Source: an uncultured Bacteroides sp. | GTDB lineage: Bacteria > Bacteroidota > Bacteroidia > Bacteroidales > Bacteroidaceae | NCBI RefSeq assembly: GCF_949298305.1 | Contig: NZ_CASFWU010000039.1 | Span: 1 to 22,813 of the forward strand | Direction: 5' to 3' | DNA length: 22,813 bases | Shown: piece by piece, positions 15,430-22,813 of the stretch | Layout of the letters: the number at the start of each line of letters is the position of its first letter | Numbering within the stretch: position 1 is the first letter of the stretch | Notes under the pieces: generated by a model | What the model was told of the DNA's origin: nothing | What the model saw: only the letters and a program-made list of their open reading frames with translations | The model's database searches: none | Translations under genes and position numbers: made by a program

Positions 15430-15846
15430 TTTTTCTCTTGATTGTTATAATTAATAATGTTGTAAGTTTCACAAGTCCAAAGCCAGAAAATGAGCAGTCT
15501 GCCCTGCTCCACACGCTTTCCGGAACCAGACCCATAAAACACCGGATTCGCATTGTCTATTCCTTTGAAGCAGCAAATTAATAGAAAATCCCGCACGTTT
15601 CAAAGGATTAGTCTCAAAAAGGAACAAACATTCTGCTTTTAGCGAACAAAGGTACTGTTTTAAACAAGATTATAATAGAAACACGGCCGTTAAATTTAAT
15701 TAATGGCAATCTGAACACCCCAAAGACACAGATACTAAAGTCTATTCAGCCCTACCAGGTATCTATAAAAGGAACTACTACCCAAACAGGGGGGGGACTC
15801 CAAGCCGGGAATTTGACAAAGAACTCTAAAAAAGTCGCCAATTCTT
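15430..15846. other. Non-coding gap between SPOR gene and tRNA-Thr
   Basis: About 417 AT-rich bases with no gene I can support. On the minus strand TACCTTTG (15647-15654) matches the -7 box, which would give the SPOR mRNA an untranslated leader of about 210 bases; no good -33 box accompanies it. A run of eight G residues lies at 15789-15796. AAGTTTCACAAGT at 15464-15476 is one base from the end sequence of the repeat element, but nothing beyond those bases matches. Confidence 0.4.
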
Positions 15847-15876
15847 TTTGCAGATTCAAATAAAGCTGTACCTTTG
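15847..15876 (+). promoter_or_regulatory. Promoter of tRNA-Thr
   Basis: TTTG at 15847-15850 and TACCTTTG at 15869-15876, 18 bases apart, match the Bacteroides promoter pattern within one base of spacing. Transcription would start near 15883, about 14 bases before the tRNA. Confidence 0.7.
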
Positions 15877-15896
15877 CACCCCGTAAACAACAGCCC

Positions 15897-15969
<73 letters not shown>

Positions 15970-16197
15970 CTCTTCCCCTCCACAAATTATTTTCCCGATA
16001 CATCAAATTGCGAGACAAAGACAAAGCATACGCTTCATGCGTCGTGCAATATTTGTGCGCGCCCGTATTTGTTGTTGAGAAAAATTATTTTCCAAACAAT
16101 GCCCATACCATCCTTCCGAAAGCGGTGAACAGCCGTCAGAAGCTTACCCGACAGGCCCTACACGTACTTCTGAAGGGGGTACGGCTCTTCATTTGCC
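15970..16197. other. Non-coding gap after tRNA-Thr
   Basis: No supported gene. The only sizeable forward frame runs from 16008 through the tandem repeat array into mltG and has no protein-like features. AATTATTTTCC occurs twice, about 100 bases apart. I see no clear tRNA terminator. Confidence 0.4.
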
Positions 16198-16285
16198 GGA
16201 CGCTTGCACGGTCCGCGGTGAACGCTTGCATTACGTTTGCTGGACACTTGCACGGCCCGCGCTGGACACTTGTACGGTCCGAACG
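16198..16285. repeat. Four tandem copies of a 22-bp repeat upstream of mltG
   Basis: Four units of exactly 22 bases abut: 16198-16219, 16220-16241, 16242-16263 and 16264-16285. Each begins GGACRCTTG (GAACGCTTG in unit 2); units 1, 3 and 4 continue with (C/T)ACGGYCCG, while unit 2 has diverged. The period is not a multiple of three, so a repeated protein segment is unlikely. It lies about 70 bases before the mltG promoter. Confidence 0.8.
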
Positions 16286-16299
16286 CAATGCAAGTGTCC
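16242..16299. repeat. Inverted copy of the 22-bp repeat core closing the array
   Basis: GCAAGTGTCC at 16290-16299 is the exact complement of GGACACTTGC, the start of unit 3 (16242-16251), and nine of its bases pair with unit 4 (16264-16272). The array can therefore fold into a hairpin with either unit. Confidence 0.65.
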
Positions 16300-16352
16300 T
16301 CGCACGTCCTTCCACATTGTATAAAAATCCGAAAACAACGGGCCGGACAGGG

Positions 16353-16382
16353 TTTGCATTTCGCAGATTCTTTATACCTTTA
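16353..16382 (+). promoter_or_regulatory. Probable mltG promoter
   Basis: TTTG at 16353-16356 and TACCTTTA at 16375-16382 with 18 bases between, one base off the -7 consensus. The start would be near 16389, leaving a leader of about 14 bases before the mltG ATG. Confidence 0.5.
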
Positions 16383-16402
16383 CCCCCCATTAAGACAACG
16401 AT

Positions 16403-17440
16403 ATGAAGAAAAGAACCAAAAGAATGATTTGGGGAGGAGTCATCGCCCTGTTCCTCATCGGCCTGGCAGGCGCCGGAATGGTGTACTACTTCCTGTTTGC
16501 TCCCCAGTTCCACCCCGCAAAGACGGCGTATGTCTACGTGGACCGCGACGACACGGCAGACTCCGTCTATGACAAGGTAAAGGCCGCGGGCCGCTGCAAC
16601 CGTTTTCAGGGTTTCAGGTGGCTTGCCAAGTATCGCGACTATGCCTCAAACATCCATACGGGACGCTATGCCATCCATCCGGGCGAGAATGCCTACCACG
16701 TGTTCAGCCGCTTCTACCGCGGCTATCAGGAACCCATGAACCTGACCATCGGCAGCGTGCGGACGCTGGACCGGCTGGCACGCAACGTGGGCAGGCAGCT
16801 GATGATAGACTCGGCCGAGATTGCACAGCTGATGCACGACTCCCTCTACCGGCAGAAACTGGGCTATCGGGAGGAGACACTCCCCGCCCTGTTCATCCCC
16901 GAGACCTACCAGGTGTACTGGGACATGACGGCGGACGAGTTCTTCGACCGGATGCAGAAGGAGCACGCACGCTTCTGGAACGAAGAACGGCTGAAAAAGA
17001 CGGAAGCCATCGGCATGACGCCCGAAGAAGTGGCCACACTGGCCTCCATCGTGGAGGAGGAGACCAACAACCGGGCCGAAAAGCCCGTGGTGGCCGGACT
17101 CTACATCAACCGCCTGAAGAAGGGAATGCCCCTGCAGGCCGACCCCACCATCAAGTTTGCCGTGCAGGACTTCGCCCTGCGACGCATCACCAACGACCTG
17201 CTGAACGTCCGCTCGCCCTACAACACCTACCTCAACACCGGGCTGCCTCCCGGCCCCATCCGCATCCCCACACCCGCGGGACTGGACGCCGTACTGGACT
17301 ACACCCGGCACAACTACCTCTACATGTGCGCCAAGGAGGACTTCTCGGGCACGCACAACTTTGCCTCCAACTATGCGGAGCACATGAGAAATGCCAGAAA
17401 ATACTGGGCAGCATTAAATAAAAGAAAGATTTTCAAGTGA
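16403..17440 (+). CDS. mltG: Endolytic murein transglycosylase MltG (YceG)
   Basis: Cuts newly made peptidoglycan strands inside the glycan chain and so sets their final length. The product has 345 residues: a short basic cytoplasmic tail, one membrane segment at about 9-33, then a periplasmic region with a LysM-like part and the YceG catalytic domain. The catalytic glutamate falls at E218 in LASIVEEETNNRAEKP, the same number as in E. coli. The flanking family features IPETYQVYWD (165-174), GLYINRLKKGMPLQADPT (232-249) and the SPYNTYLNTGLPPGPI stretch are all present. It starts right after a plausible promoter and ends 80 bases before iorA, which has its own promoter. Confidence 0.95.
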   Translation: MKKRTKRMIWGGVIALFLIGLAGAGMVYYFLFAPQFHPAKTAYVYVDRDDTADSVYDKVKAAGRCNRFQGFRWLAKYRDYASNIHTGRYAIHPGENAYHVFSRFYRGYQEPMNLTIGSVRTLDRLARNVGRQLMIDSAEIAQLMHDSLYRQKLGYREETLPALFIPETYQVYWDMTADEFFDRMQKEHARFWNEERLKKTEAIGMTPEEVATLASIVEEETNNRAEKPVVAGLYINRLKKGMPLQADPTIKFAVQDFALRRITNDLLNVRSPYNTYLNTGLPPGPIRIPTPAGLDAVLDYTRHNYLYMCAKEDFSGTHNFASNYAEHMRNARKYWAALNKRKIFK

Positions 17441-17441
17441 A

Positions 17442-17475
17442 ATTGTGATAAAATAAAAGCAAAAGGCTATATTTG
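17442..17475 (+). promoter_or_regulatory. Probable promoter of iorA-iorB-paaK
   Basis: TATATTTG at 17468-17475 fully matches the -7 consensus. The best -33 candidate is ATTG at 17442-17445, 22 bases away and one base off. The start would be near 17482, leaving a leader of about 38 bases. Confidence 0.55.
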
Positions 17476-17520
17476 CGAGCATTATTGAAAAACGAGACCC
17501 AAACTTAAACAATCCAATCT

Positions 17521-19113
17521 ATGAGCAAACAACTCTTACTTGGCGACGAAGCCATAGCACAAGCTGCGCTGGATGCCGGACTTTCGGGCGTTTACGCCTA
17601 TCCCGGCACCCCCTCAACAGAAATCACAGAATATATACAGAGTATGCCCATCACCGCCGAACGGAACATCCACAACCGCTGGTGCTCCAACGAAAAGACT
17701 GCCATGGAGGCTGCGCTGGGCATGTCCTTTGCCGGAAAGCGTTCGCTGGTCTGCATGAAGCATGTGGGCATGAACGTGGCGGCAGACTGCTTCATCAACT
17801 CGGCCATCACCGGCGTCAGAGGCGGCATGATTGTAGTGGCGGCAGACGACCCCAGCATGCACTCCTCGCAGAACGAGCAGGACAGCCGCTTCTACGGCGA
17901 CTTTTCACTGATTCCCATGTACGAACCCAGCAACCAGCAGGAGGCATACGACATGACATACAGCGGCTTTGCCTTCTCCGAGCAGACGGGCGAACCCATC
18001 CTGATGCGTATGGTGACCCGCCTGGCCCACTCCCGCTCGGGCGTGGAGCGCAAGGAGCAGCAGACGCAGAACGAACTGTCCTTCGGCAACGACCCGCACC
18101 AGTTCATCCTGCTGCCGGGCAATGCGCGCAAACGCTACAAGGCCCTGCTGGAACGTCAGGAGGAATTCATCAAGGCATCCGAAGAGTCTCCTTACAACCG
18201 CTACACGGACGGCCCCAACAAAAAGCTGGGCATCGTGGCCTGCGGCATCGGCTACAACTACCTGATGGAAAACTATCCCGAAGGCTGCGAATATCCCGTA
18301 CTGAAGATAGGCCAATACCCGCTCCCCAAGAAACAGCTGATGAAGCTGGTGGAAACGTGCGACGAAATTCTGGTACTGGAAGACGGACAACCCTTTGTAG
18401 AAAGACTGATTAAAGGTTACTTGGGCATCGGGGTCAAAGTGAAAGGACGCCTGGACGGAACCCTGTCGCAAGACGGCGAACTGAACCCCGACAAAGTGGC
18501 ACGGGCCGTAGGCAAGGAAAACAAGGCCCAGTTCGGTGTCCCCTCGCTGGTGGAAATGCGCCCGCCTGCACTGTGCGACGGATGCGGCCACCGCGACATG
18601 TACACCGTGCTGACACAAGTGCTCAAGGAAGAATATCCCACCCATAAGGTGTTCAGCGACATCGGCTGCTACACACTGGGAGCCAACGCACCTTTCAACG
18701 CCATCAACTCGTGCGTAGACATGGGAGCTTCCATCACCATGGCCAAGGGTGCTTCGGACGCAGGTCTGCATCCGGCCGTAGCTGTCATCGGCGACTCTAC
18801 CTTCACCCACTCGGGCATGACCGGCCTGCTGGACTGCGTGAACGAGAATGCCAACGTGACGATTGTCATCTCGGACAACGAGACGACCGCCATGACGGGC
18901 GGACAGGATTCGGCCGGAACAGGACGCCTCGAGGCCATTTGTGCCGGCATCGGCGTAGCCCCCGAACATATCCGTGTGGTAGTCCCGCTGAAAAAGAATT
19001 ATGAGGAGATGAAAGCCGTCATCCGCGAGGAAATCGAGTACCGCGGCGTGTCCGTCATCATCCCCCGCAGAGAGTGTATCCAGACTTTAGCCCGCAAAAA
19101 ACGTAACAAATAA
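17521..19113 (+). CDS. iorA: Indolepyruvate ferredoxin oxidoreductase, alpha subunit, lacking the ferredoxin domain
   Basis: The thiamine-diphosphate subunit of the enzyme that converts aryl pyruvates (indolepyruvate, phenylpyruvate, hydroxyphenylpyruvate) and CoA to aryl-acetyl-CoA while reducing ferredoxin. The product has 530 residues. The N-terminal pyrimidine-binding domain starts with GDEAIAQAALDAG and the YPGTPSTEI motif. The ThDP-binding half carries LCDGCGHRDMY from 351, then IGDSTFTHSG and ISDNETTAMTGGQDS. The protein stops right after VIIPRREC. Archaeal IorA of about 600-650 residues continues here with two 4Fe-4S clusters, and no such cysteine motif is present. It is followed after 6 bases by iorB. 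Confidence 0.93.
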   Translation: MSKQLLLGDEAIAQAALDAGLSGVYAYPGTPSTEITEYIQSMPITAERNIHNRWCSNEKTAMEAALGMSFAGKRSLVCMKHVGMNVAADCFINSAITGVRGGMIVVAADDPSMHSSQNEQDSRFYGDFSLIPMYEPSNQQEAYDMTYSGFAFSEQTGEPILMRMVTRLAHSRSGVERKEQQTQNELSFGNDPHQFILLPGNARKRYKALLERQEEFIKASEESPYNRYTDGPNKKLGIVACGIGYNYLMENYPEGCEYPVLKIGQYPLPKKQLMKLVETCDEILVLEDGQPFVERLIKGYLGIGVKVKGRLDGTLSQDGELNPDKVARAVGKENKAQFGVPSLVEMRPPALCDGCGHRDMYTVLTQVLKEEYPTHKVFSDIGCYTLGANAPFNAINSCVDMGASITMAKGASDAGLHPAVAVIGDSTFTHSGMTGLLDCVNENANVTIVISDNETTAMTGGQDSAGTGRLEAICAGIGVAPEHIRVVVPLKKNYEEMKAVIREEIEYRGVSVIIPRRECIQTLARKKRNK

Positions 19114-19119
19114 AACATC

Positions 19120-19701
19120 ATGAAAAAAGACATCATACTCTCCGGCGTGGGAGGACAAGGCATCCTCTCCATCGCCACCGTCATAGGCCAGGCCGCCCTG
19201 AAGGACGGACTCTACATGAAACAGGCAGAAGTGCACGGCATGAGCCAGCGGGGTGGCGACGTACAGTCCAACCTGCGCATCAGCGACCGCCCCATCGCCT
19301 CGGACCTGATTCCGACCGGCAAGTGCGACCTGATTATCTCCCTGGAACCGATGGAAGCCCTGCGCTACCTGCCCTACCTGGGTCCCGAAGGATGGCTGGT
19401 GACCAACGAAGCACCGTTCATCAACATCCCCAACTATCCGGACGAGGCAGCCATCAAAGGCGAACTGGACAAACTGCCCCACAAGATTGTGCTCAACGTG
19501 AACGAAGTGGCCAAGGAAGTAGGCTCGCCGCGGGTAGCCAACATCGTCCTGCTGGGTGCCACCATTCCGTTCCTGGGGATAGATTATAATAAGGTACAGG
19601 ACAGCATCCGCGAAATTTTCCAACGCAAGGGAGATGCAGTCGTTGACATGAATCTCAAGGCCCTGGCCGCCGGAAAAGAGATTGCAGAGAAAACCATGTA
19701 A
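19120..19701 (+). CDS. iorB: Indolepyruvate ferredoxin oxidoreductase, beta subunit
   Basis: The gamma-type (POR catalytic) subunit that partners IorA, 193 residues, the usual size. The start MKKDIILSGVGGQGILSIA carries the conserved GxGGQG loop, followed by the family-typical AEVHGMSQRGGDVQSNLRI and IISLEPMEALRYL. The short distance from iorA and the shared strand mean the two are made together as a complex. Downstream, 46 bases away, lies the phenylacetate-CoA ligase gene. Confidence 0.95.
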   Translation: MKKDIILSGVGGQGILSIATVIGQAALKDGLYMKQAEVHGMSQRGGDVQSNLRISDRPIASDLIPTGKCDLIISLEPMEALRYLPYLGPEGWLVTNEAPFINIPNYPDEAAIKGELDKLPHKIVLNVNEVAKEVGSPRVANIVLLGATIPFLGIDYNKVQDSIREIFQRKGDAVVDMNLKALAAGKEIAEKTM

Positions 19702-19747
19702 GAGAACACATCCGAATTACAAAAACATCCACTAAAACTTGAATACC

Positions 19748-21055
19748 ATGAACGACAAATACTGGGAAGAAGACATAGAAACCATGCCAAGGGAGAAACT
19801 GCGTGAACTTCAGGTACAACGGCTGAAGAAGACCATCAGCATTGCAGCCAACTCTCCCTATTACAAGAAAGTCTTCCAAGAACATCACATCACGCCAGAC
19901 TGCATCCGGACCGTAGACGACATACGCAAAATTCCCTTCACCACCAAAGCCGACATGCGGGCCAACTACCCCTTCGGACTGGTGGCAGGCAACATGCGCG
20001 AGGACGGCGTGCGCATCCACTCGTCCAGCGGCACGACCGGCACACCGACCGTCATTGTCCACTCGCAACACGACCTGGATTCATGGGCTAACCTGGTGGC
20101 ACGCTGCCTGTACATGGTGGGGGTGCGCAAGACGGATGTTTTCCAGAACAGTTCGGGATACGGTATGTTCACAGGAGGGTTGGGCTTCCAATACGGTGCG
20201 GAGCGCCTGGGCGCCCTGACCGTTCCTGCCGCTGCCGGCAACAGCAAGCGCCAGATCAAGTTCATCATGGACTTCAAGACCACAGCCCTGCACGCCATTC
20301 CCAGCTACGCCATCCGTCTGGCCGAAGTGTTCCAGGAAGAGGGCATCGACCCTACGTCAACGACCCTGAGAACCCTGCTGATTGGAGCCGAGCCCCACAC
20401 CGACGAACAACGCAGAAAGATTGAACGGATGCTGGGAGTGAAAGCCTACAACAGCTTCGGAATGACCGAAATGAACGGACCGGGGGTGGCTTTCGAATGT
20501 ACCGAACAGAACGGCATGCACTTCTGGGAAGACTGCTACCTGGTAGAAATCATCGACCCCGAAACGGGCGAACCGGTACCCGAAGGCGAAATAGGCGAAC
20601 TGGTGCTCACTACCCTCGACCGCGAAATGATGCCGCTCATCCGCTACCGCACACGCGACCTGACCCGCATCCTGCCCGGCACCTGCCCCTGCGGACGTAC
20701 CCACCTGCGCATAGACCGCATCAAGGGACGCAGCGATGACATGTTCATCATCAAGGGCGTGAACATCTTCCCCATGCAGGTGGAGAAGATACTGGTACAG
20801 TTCCCCCAACTGGGCAGCAACTACCTCATCACGCTGGAAACAGTGGACAATCAGGACGAAATGGTGGTGGAAGTGGAACTTAGCGACCTCTCCACCGACA
20901 ACTACATCGAACTGGAGAAAATCCGCAAGGACATCACCCGCCAATTGAAAGACGAGATTCTGGTGACACCCAAGGTGAAACTCGTCAAGAAAGGTTCTCT
21001 GCCGCAAAGCGAAGGCAAAGCCGTTCGAGTCAGAGATTTGCGGGACAACAAATAA
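19748..21055 (+). CDS. paaK: Phenylacetate-CoA ligase (aryl-acetate, AMP-forming)
   Basis: An adenylate-forming enzyme that joins phenylacetate (or a related aryl acetate) to CoA using ATP; run in reverse it could release aryl acetates and make ATP. The product has 435 residues, the normal PaaK length. The phosphate loop SSGTTGTP is at 93-100, the substrate/AMP region contains NSFGMTEMNGPGVAFEC, and the C-terminal domain begins near GRSDDMFIIKGVNIFPMQVE. The start is the ATG at 19748; a TTG nine bases earlier is less likely. With iorAB it forms a frequent trio handling aryl-pyruvates from aromatic amino acids. In Bacteroides this pathway is tied to gut aryl acetates such as phenylacetate; direction here is inferred. 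Confidence 0.93.
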   Translation: MNDKYWEEDIETMPREKLRELQVQRLKKTISIAANSPYYKKVFQEHHITPDCIRTVDDIRKIPFTTKADMRANYPFGLVAGNMREDGVRIHSSSGTTGTPTVIVHSQHDLDSWANLVARCLYMVGVRKTDVFQNSSGYGMFTGGLGFQYGAERLGALTVPAAAGNSKRQIKFIMDFKTTALHAIPSYAIRLAEVFQEEGIDPTSTTLRTLLIGAEPHTDEQRRKIERMLGVKAYNSFGMTEMNGPGVAFECTEQNGMHFWEDCYLVEIIDPETGEPVPEGEIGELVLTTLDREMMPLIRYRTRDLTRILPGTCPCGRTHLRIDRIKGRSDDMFIIKGVNIFPMQVEKILVQFPQLGSNYLITLETVDNQDEMVVEVELSDLSTDNYIELEKIRKDITRQLKDEILVTPKVKLVKKGSLPQSEGKAVRVRDLRDNK

Positions 21056-21090
21056 CACGGAAAGGTTTCAAGGCAGACAACTGCCAACTC

Positions 21091-21140
21091 TCAGGCGTGG
21101 ATGCGCGGACTGCTACAATGTCCGCAGCATCCGCGCCTGA
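21091..21140. terminator. Long hairpin between convergent paaK and the response-regulator gene
   Basis: A stem of about 20 base pairs (left arm 21091-21110 starting TCAGGCGTGG, right arm 21120-21140 ending GCGCCTGA) with one G-T pair, one bulged base and a 9-base loop. It lies 35 bases after the paaK stop and 35 bases before the opposing gene's stop, so it could terminate both. No clear T tract follows on either side. Confidence 0.6.
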
Positions 21141-21175
21141 AACATATCCCCTCTTCCACCACCGCGTGACCGCAT

Positions 21176-21874
21176 TCAGTCCTCCAGGCAGACTCCCACA
21201 CCTTTCAGCGACTTGAGCGAGACAGCCGGGTCCAGGGAAAGATACTTACGGAGCTTGGTGATGAAGACGTCCAGGCTGCGTGAGGAGTAGAAGTCGGCCG
21301 TTTCCCATACAGCGGTCAGGATGTCGTCGCGTTGGACTACTTGGCCTTTCCGGCGGCAGAGCATTTCGAGTATCCGCGCCTCTTTGGGCGTCAGCGCCTG
21401 GCGCTCCGTGCCGTAGCAGAGCTGGTGCTGTGCAGGCAGGAAGCGATAACCGCCGATGGCATATTCTTCTTCAGGAGCTTCTTCTTCCTGCGGAGCGGAT
21501 ACATTTTGCTTCATCCGCAGCACGGCCTGAATGTGTGCATTCAGTTCTTCGGGCAGGAAAGGCTTCTTGATGTAGAAGTCGGCGCCCGACTGATAGCCGT
21601 TAATGACGTCGCGTGCCGTCGTCAGTCCGGTGATGAAGATGACGGCCAGCCGGGGATAGCGTCGGCGGATGTGCTGCACCATCGTCATGCCGTCCATGAC
21701 CGGCATCTCCACGTCGGACACTATCACATCGAACGGCCTTTGCTCCAACAGTTCCAAACCCTCCTTGCCGTTGAGGGCGGCGGTCACCTCGTAGCCGCCT
21801 ATCATCTGCTCCAAGCTACTCTTCAGGATGAAACAGAGGTTCTTGTCGTCTTCTACCAGCAATACTCTTATCAT
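21176..21874 (-). CDS. rprY: OmpR-family response regulator, RprY-like
   Basis: A 232-residue DNA-binding response regulator. The receiver domain has the acidic pair D9-D10, the phosphorylated aspartate D54 (VSDVEMPVMDG), T82 and K104 (IKKPF). A glutamate-rich linker (about 125-138) leads to a winged-helix DNA-binding domain from about 140 to the end, with LTPKEARILEMLCRRKGQVV and the recognition part SRSLDVFITKLRKYL. The start ATG overlaps the upstream kinase stop (ATGA). Size, domain order and the pairing fit the Bacteroides RprY regulator, but other OmpR-type pairs exist in these genomes, so the symbol is tentative. Confidence 0.88.
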   Translation of the reverse strand: MIRVLLVEDDKNLCFILKSSLEQMIGGYEVTAALNGKEGLELLEQRPFDVIVSDVEMPVMDGMTMVQHIRRRYPRLAVIFITGLTTARDVINGYQSGADFYIKKPFLPEELNAHIQAVLRMKQNVSAPQEEEAPEEEYAIGGYRFLPAQHQLCYGTERQALTPKEARILEMLCRRKGQVVQRDDILTAVWETADFYSSRSLDVFITKLRKYLSLDPAVSLKSLKGVGVCLED

Positions 21875-22813
21875 AATTTATGGTTTTGAACGGGCAGAGC
21901 CAGCGTGAACTCGCTGAACTCACCCTCTATACTGTTTACCGAAACGCTTCCACCCATGGCCGTGATGACTTTGTACACAAAGTTCAGCCCCAGGCCGAAG
22001 CCGGACACTTTCTTCTCTTTCTTGTATTCCAGTCCGCCGCGGTCGAATTTCTCGAAGATGTGCTTCTGCCGCTTCAGCGGGATGCCCCAGCCGTTATCCC
22101 ACACTTTGATGAGGACATTGCGGCCATGTTCCTCGGCAGACAGACGGATAGTCACTCGCTCACCGGAATATTTCAGCGAATTGTCTATCAGATTGACGAG
22201 GGCTTCCTTCAGGTATTCGGCATCGGCCGTTACCGTGAGAAGGTCCGGACAATGTTTTTCAAGACTCACTTCCTTGTCGGTCTTGACCCGGTATTTCTGT
22301 ATCAGTTCGTCGAACAGAACAGAGGGGCTGACCTGTTCCTGCGCCAGCTTCAGACGCGACTGCTCCAACTTGGCGATGGTCAGAACCTTTTCAGACAAAC
22401 TGAGCAGGTGGGCGCTCTCTTCGTTCAGAATGGCGAAATACTGTTTCTTCAGTTCGGGGTTCCGGTCCAGCAGGCCGCTTTCCAGCGTATGTCCGGTCAT
22501 GGAAATGGTGGTGATGGGCGTCTTCATGTCGTGAATCATGGCGTAGGTGAAATCTTGCCGCAGGCGGGCTATCCGGTTCTGGCGGATGATGATGCGCACT
22601 TGATAGACGATGCATCCGGCCACGAAGACCAGCAGCAGGGCAGTAGCTACGAGCAGGACGCCCATCTGCCGGAAAGCAATCCAATAAGGGTTCAGGATGG
22701 TGGCCCGGATGGCCTGTGTATGTTCCCTGTTCAAATAGACTGGATTAGTCTGAAGCACCTTGAACGGATGTTTCCAGACAGAAGCAATCTTTTCCTGAAG
22801 AGGCGCACCAAGA
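21871..22813 (-). CDS. rprX: Membrane sensor histidine kinase, RprX-like; 5' end outside window
   Basis: The kinase partner of the response regulator. The frame stays open to the window edge, so about 313 C-terminal residues are seen and the start is missing. Visible parts: the end of a sensor region, a membrane segment (MGVLLVATALLLVFVAGCIV), the dimerisation helix with the phospho-accepting histidine in MIHDMKTPITTISM, an N box with NLIDNSLKYS, G1 DNGWGIP, F-like HIFEKFDRGG and G2 GFGLGLNFVYK. All catalytic motifs are intact. A GTG at 22758 could be read as a start, but it would cut into the sensor region and the frame continues well past it. Confidence 0.92.
   Translation of the reverse strand, partial: LGAPLQEKIASVWKHPFKVLQTNPVYLNREHTQAIRATILNPYWIAFRQMGVLLVATALLLVFVAGCIVYQVRIIIRQNRIARLRQDFTYAMIHDMKTPITTISMTGHTLESGLLDRNPELKKQYFAILNEESAHLLSLSEKVLTIAKLEQSRLKLAQEQVSPSVLFDELIQKYRVKTDKEVSLEKHCPDLLTVTADAEYLKEALVNLIDNSLKYSGERVTIRLSAEEHGRNVLIKVWDNGWGIPLKRQKHIFEKFDRGGLEYKKEKKVSGFGLGLNFVYKVITAMGGSVSVNSIEGEFSEFTLALPVQNHKL

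Noticed and set aside
15464..15476. AAGTTTCACAAGT, one base from the repeat element's end
   Set aside because: Similarity stops at these 13 bases and no partner end is found at the right distance, so chance is the simplest explanation.
15789..15796. Run of eight G residues, a possible phase-variable tract
   Set aside because: It lies in a gap, not in a reading frame or between the boxes of a recognisable promoter, so no switching target can be named.
16008..16406. Plus-strand frame of 132 codons between tRNA-Thr and mltG
   Set aside because: It runs through the 22-bp repeat array, which breaks the reading phase between units, and it overlaps the mltG promoter and start. No protein features are visible.

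Overview
The window reads as chromosomal DNA from a gut Bacteroides or a close relative in the Bacteroidales. Supporting signs are promoters of the TTTG / TAnnTTTG type rather than -35/-10 boxes, a secreted M49 dipeptidyl peptidase III with the HECLGH zinc motif, a PCMD-type secreted protein, an RprX/RprY-like two-component pair, and a fairly GC-rich coding style with AT-rich gaps. I cannot name the species from sequence alone. Both ends cut through genes.

Layout. 1-2175 (minus): lipoprotein dipeptidyl peptidase III (3' end outside the window) and a small AraC-type regulator. 2355-4229 (plus): recQ with its own promoter, converging on a periplasmic TPR protein (4242-5087, minus), then cysK (5169-6119, minus). 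6571-14380 (minus): a tightly packed seven-gene operon read as cysQ, SLC13-type sulfate transporter, cysC, cysD, cysN, sulfotransferase, secreted PCMD-like protein. 14381-16402: mostly non-coding, holding a GC-rich unexplained stretch, a SPOR-domain lipoprotein gene (minus), a tRNA-Thr(CGU) gene and a 22-bp tandem repeat array. 16403-21055 (plus): mltG, then an iorA-iorB-paaK cluster for aryl-pyruvate oxidation. 21176-22813 (minus): response regulator and sensor kinase.

How the genes work together. The central operon takes up sulfate (SLC13 carrier), activates it to APS (CysDN) and PAPS (CysC), uses PAPS in a cytoplasmic sulfotransferase, and removes the PAP by-product (CysQ). No PAPS reductase or sulfite reductase is present in the window, so the unit looks built for sulfonating a small molecule rather than for cysteine synthesis. 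Its layout matches what I recall of the B. thetaiotaomicron locus around BT_0416, whose sulfotransferase was reported to sulfonate cholesterol-like steroids. The substrate here is an inference.

The most striking structure is a ~295-bp non-coding element present twice in the same orientation (6255-6549 and 8681-8976). It has inverted ends (AAGTTTCGCAAGT), a nested inverted repeat and a conserved internal hairpin. The second copy is flanked by an exact 13-bp direct repeat that includes the cysN stop codon, so it looks like a MITE-like insertion that split cysN from the sulfotransferase gene. The two copies bracket exactly the sulfotransferase and PCMD genes, so recombination between them could delete that pair.
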